Assembly (NCBI GenBank): GCA_902584915.1 | Contig: CACIBQ010000002.1 | Span: forward strand, 1 to 54,649 | Direction: 5' to 3' | DNA: 54,649 nt | Origin: an uncultured Pelagibacteraceae bacterium | GTDB lineage: Bacteria > Pseudomonadota > Alphaproteobacteria > Pelagibacterales > Pelagibacteraceae | Shown here: positions 52,897 through 54,649 of the stretch, piece by piece | Position numbering within the stretch: position 1 is the first letter of the stretch | How the letters are laid out: every line of letters starts with the position of its first letter | The notes under the pieces: model-generated | Seen by the model: the letters and a program-made list of their open reading frames with translations, nothing else | Database searches by the model: none | What the model was told of the DNA's origin: nothing | Made by a program: the position numbers and the translations under genes

Positions 52897-53799
52897 TTAA
52901 TAATTAATATTTCTTCCTAGTCTTGCAGCTCCTCTCACACCACTTGCATCGCCAAACTTGGGTTTTAAAAAAATTCCTTCAAATTCGTTCCCAGCAACAA
53001 ATTTTCTTACTTTTGACTGAATTTCGTTAAAAAAATCAATTTCATTTGATAAACCACCTCCAAAAATAAAAACATCAGGATCTAATATATTTACAACCGA
53101 TGCTATTGCCATCGATAAATTATCCTTGAATTCTTCAACTATTTTTTCAGCATCTATATCATGTTTTCTATACAGTTCAAAAATTTCATTGGCTCTAAGA
53201 TCTTTTTTAAATTCTTTCTTAAATTTTTTTAGACATGCTTAAGCCAGATATTGAACTTTCTATCTCTCCTTCTCTTAAATTAGCTTTTTTTTATAATCGT
53301 TTCTTTTCCGATCAACGGTAGTTGATTATGCCCCCATTCACCTGTTATACCATGAGGACCTGTTACAATTTTTTTATCAATTACTAAGCCTCCACCTACG
53401 CCAGAACCTAAAATTACACCAAAAACAATCTTATAATGTTTTCCAGATCCATCTATAGCTTCTGATAAAGTAAAACAGTTTGCATCATTTTCACAAAATA
53501 CTTCTCTGCCAATTGCTTGTCTTAAATCTTTTTGAAAAGGTTTATTATTTATCCAATCACAATTTGGAGAGTTTTTTATTAAGCCTGTTTGAATAGAGTG
53601 TATGCCTGGATGACAAACTCCAATGGGTAATTCTTTTTTTGTTTTCTTTTTCAATTTTTTTTACAATATCACTAATACTTTTTATTACTGACTCGTAGTT
53701 TTTTGGACAATCTATTCTTGATCTACCGGACTCTTCTCCATTATCATGTAGTAATATATATTCTATCTTTGTTGCACCAACATCAATTCCTATTTGCAT
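52897..53799 (-). pseudogene. ROK-family sugar kinase, broken by three frameshifts
   Basis: The parts of a ROK kinase lie in order in changing frames. MQIGIDVGATKIEYILLHDNG (ATP site) is followed by LPIGVCHPGIHSIQTGLIKNSPN with CENDANCFTLSEA, then VILGSGVGGGLVIDKK and ITGEWGHN. A Cys-poor REGEIESSISG and an ILDPDVFIFGGGLSNE end follow. Deleting one base from each of the T-runs 53634-53640 (T7), 53285-53292 (T8) and 53224-53230 (T7) gives one open frame of 299 residues, the normal family length. As read, the gene cannot make an active kinase. Polymerase slippage or assembly error could also account for it. Confidence 0.8.
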
Positions 53800-53802
53800 A
53801 AC

Positions 53803-54649
53803 TTATTTCAATATTTTTTTTATTTCTTTTAAAGTAAATTTTTTTGGTATTTTGCATGTTGTTTTTATCTTTTGTTTTATACCTGTAACTGATGCTTTCA
53901 TAGTAGATTGGATAATATCTAATACGTGTAAAGATAGTTCACCATTGCATCTGTTTACTTTTTTATTTTCAATACAATACGCCATCTCTGCTAGTCCTAC
54001 ACCTCTATAATTAGCATTTATTGATGACTCATTTGCTCTTAAACTTTTTGTTCTTATATTAATTTTTCCAAGTGGCATTTTTCCAGTTTTATATTCTTTC
54101 CAAGGTTGACCCAGTTTTTTACATACAAATACAGATCCACCAAACATATTAGGATCTGGAATAATTATAGATCCTTTTGTTGCATATAACTCTATATGGT
54201 TTCTTTGATGAGCAATTACATCGAATGACAATGTTAATCTAATTATCGATTTATTTTCAAAAACAATAGTTGATAGGTATGTTGTCGGACATTTTACTTT
54301 AAACTTTCTTCTTTTTTTAGGCCCTATTCCTATAGTTCTTGTTTTTACACCTTTCATTAAACTACCGCTTACTTCTTTTGCTGGACCTAACAAATTAACT
54401 AAAGCAGTTAAATAATATGGACCCATATCAATTACTGGTCCTCCTTCTTTTTTTGCAAACCATGGTTCAGGGTTAGGATGATAAGATTGAACTCCTGGGA
54501 AGGCAAAAATTGCATTTCCTAAATTAATCTTACCAATCAAATTTTTTTCTATGAGTTCTTTAGATTTTTGATTTCCTCCTCCTAAAAATGTATCTGGCGC
54601 ATTGCCTATATATAATTTTTTTTTCTTTGCTAATTTTAACAACTCTTTT
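53803..54649 (-). CDS. Gfo/Idh/MocA-family dehydrogenase, N-terminus beyond window
   Basis: At least 279 residues are visible and the frame is still open at the right edge. It is the C-terminal part of a Gfo/Idh/MocA oxidoreductase: KIGNAPDTFLGGGNQ-type linker, YHPNPEPWFAKKEGGPVIDMGPYYLTALVNLLGP and a substrate domain with HIELYATKGSIIIPDPNMFGG. GGPVIDMGPYYL is the family hallmark. The NAD-binding fold and true start lie outside. It probably oxidises a sugar or inositol-like polyol. It is 3 bp upstream of the ROK gene, so the two form one operon. Confidence 0.88.
   Translation of the reverse strand, partial: KELLKLAKKKKLYIGNAPDTFLGGGNQKSKELIEKNLIGKINLGNAIFAFPGVQSYHPNPEPWFAKKEGGPVIDMGPYYLTALVNLLGPAKEVSGSLMKGVKTRTIGIGPKKRRKFKVKCPTTYLSTIVFENKSIIRLTLSFDVIAHQRNHIELYATKGSIIIPDPNMFGGSVFVCKKLGQPWKEYKTGKMPLGKINIRTKSLRANESSINANYRGVGLAEMAYCIENKKVNRCNGELSLHVLDIIQSTMKASVTGIKQKIKTTCKIPKKFTLKEIKKILK

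Noticed and set aside
52897-53799. Three separate small genes in the ROK region
   Set aside because: Their translations align end to end with a single ROK kinase and a common length of 299 residues after removing one base per homopolymer.
1-54649. tRNA, rRNA, CRISPR, transposon or prophage
   Set aside because: No T-loop GTTCGA pattern with matching arms, no regularly spaced repeats, no transposase, integrase or phage structural motifs were found by eye.

Overview
The window is a gene-dense, strongly A+T-rich stretch of bacterial chromosome. It most likely comes from a SAR11 (Pelagibacterales) alphaproteobacterium or a close relative. The grounds are small intergenic gaps, many 1-20 bp gene overlaps, and a characteristic gene set. 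That set includes an HMP-type ThiV symporter behind a TPP riboswitch, an Amt ammonium transporter, an OpuA/ProU glycine-betaine importer, a TAXI-TRAP importer, isocitrate lyase with a divergent RamB/ScfR-type regulator, and acetoacetyl-CoA synthetase. I see no tRNA, rRNA, CRISPR array, insertion sequence or phage gene.

Layout. 1-6.7 kb: a truncated metC-like gene, a 27-residue Arg/Lys-rich peptide gene, an unknown membrane protein, mnmA, DUF3553, a cysQ-like phosphatase, a 48-residue membrane peptide, recX, an ABA4-like membrane protein, a rhodanese and a glycosyltransferase. 6.7-17.9 kb, all on the minus strand: amt, HU, rseP, an iron alcohol dehydrogenase, thiV with its riboswitch, an ABC-2 exporter coupled to a CsiD-type 2-oxoglutarate oxygenase, a SHOCT peptide, an MFS transporter, and aceA with a 53-codon leader gene. 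18.1-29.9 kb: an operator array and the ScfR-type regulator, a BT1-like transporter with a coupled 54-residue membrane peptide, a Nudix hydrolase, aacS with an aminotransferase, the TAXI-TRAP importer, DUF4396 and a NAD(P)HX epimerase. 29.9-36.4 kb: the opuA operon, a hydrolase, a racemase-family protein, a methyltransferase and a 1-Cys peroxiredoxin.

36.6-40.3 kb is a tight plus-strand operon of nine small genes: a ferredoxin-like-fold candidate, DUF1330, SnoaL-like, VOC, a glutathione-dependent isomerase-like protein, two SMR-type membrane proteins, DUF2798 and a 3-hydroxyisobutyrate-dehydrogenase-like enzyme. It faces a minus-strand group (40.3-47.7 kb) with a CMD-family protein, a serine hydrolase, a GFA-family protein and a complete family-5 peptide/opine-type ABC importer. 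I regard this as the least explained block. Both SMR-type proteins lack the transmembrane glutamate that drives all characterised SMR exporters. 47.7-54.6 kb: a glutamine amidotransferase, a HisN-like phosphatase, a gamma-butyrobetaine-hydroxylase-like oxygenase with an EamA exporter, CcdA, and an incomplete sugar or sugar-acid cluster. That cluster holds an FAH-family hydrolase, a ROK kinase and a Gfo/Idh/MocA dehydrogenase running off the window. The ROK gene is broken by three single-base expansions, each in a poly-A run.

How the parts fit: most of the window serves uptake and oxidation of dissolved small molecules (ammonium, thiamin pyrimidine precursor, betaine, TRAP substrate, peptides). 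Around this sit C2/ketone-body metabolism (isocitrate lyase, acetoacetyl-CoA synthetase) and two 2-oxoglutarate oxygenases. Regulation visible in the DNA: one TPP riboswitch, one array of six TTTACAA boxes between aceA and its regulator, one good promoter before opuAC, and hairpins after all three solute-binding-protein genes. Functions were assigned by reading protein motifs; no database search was possible.
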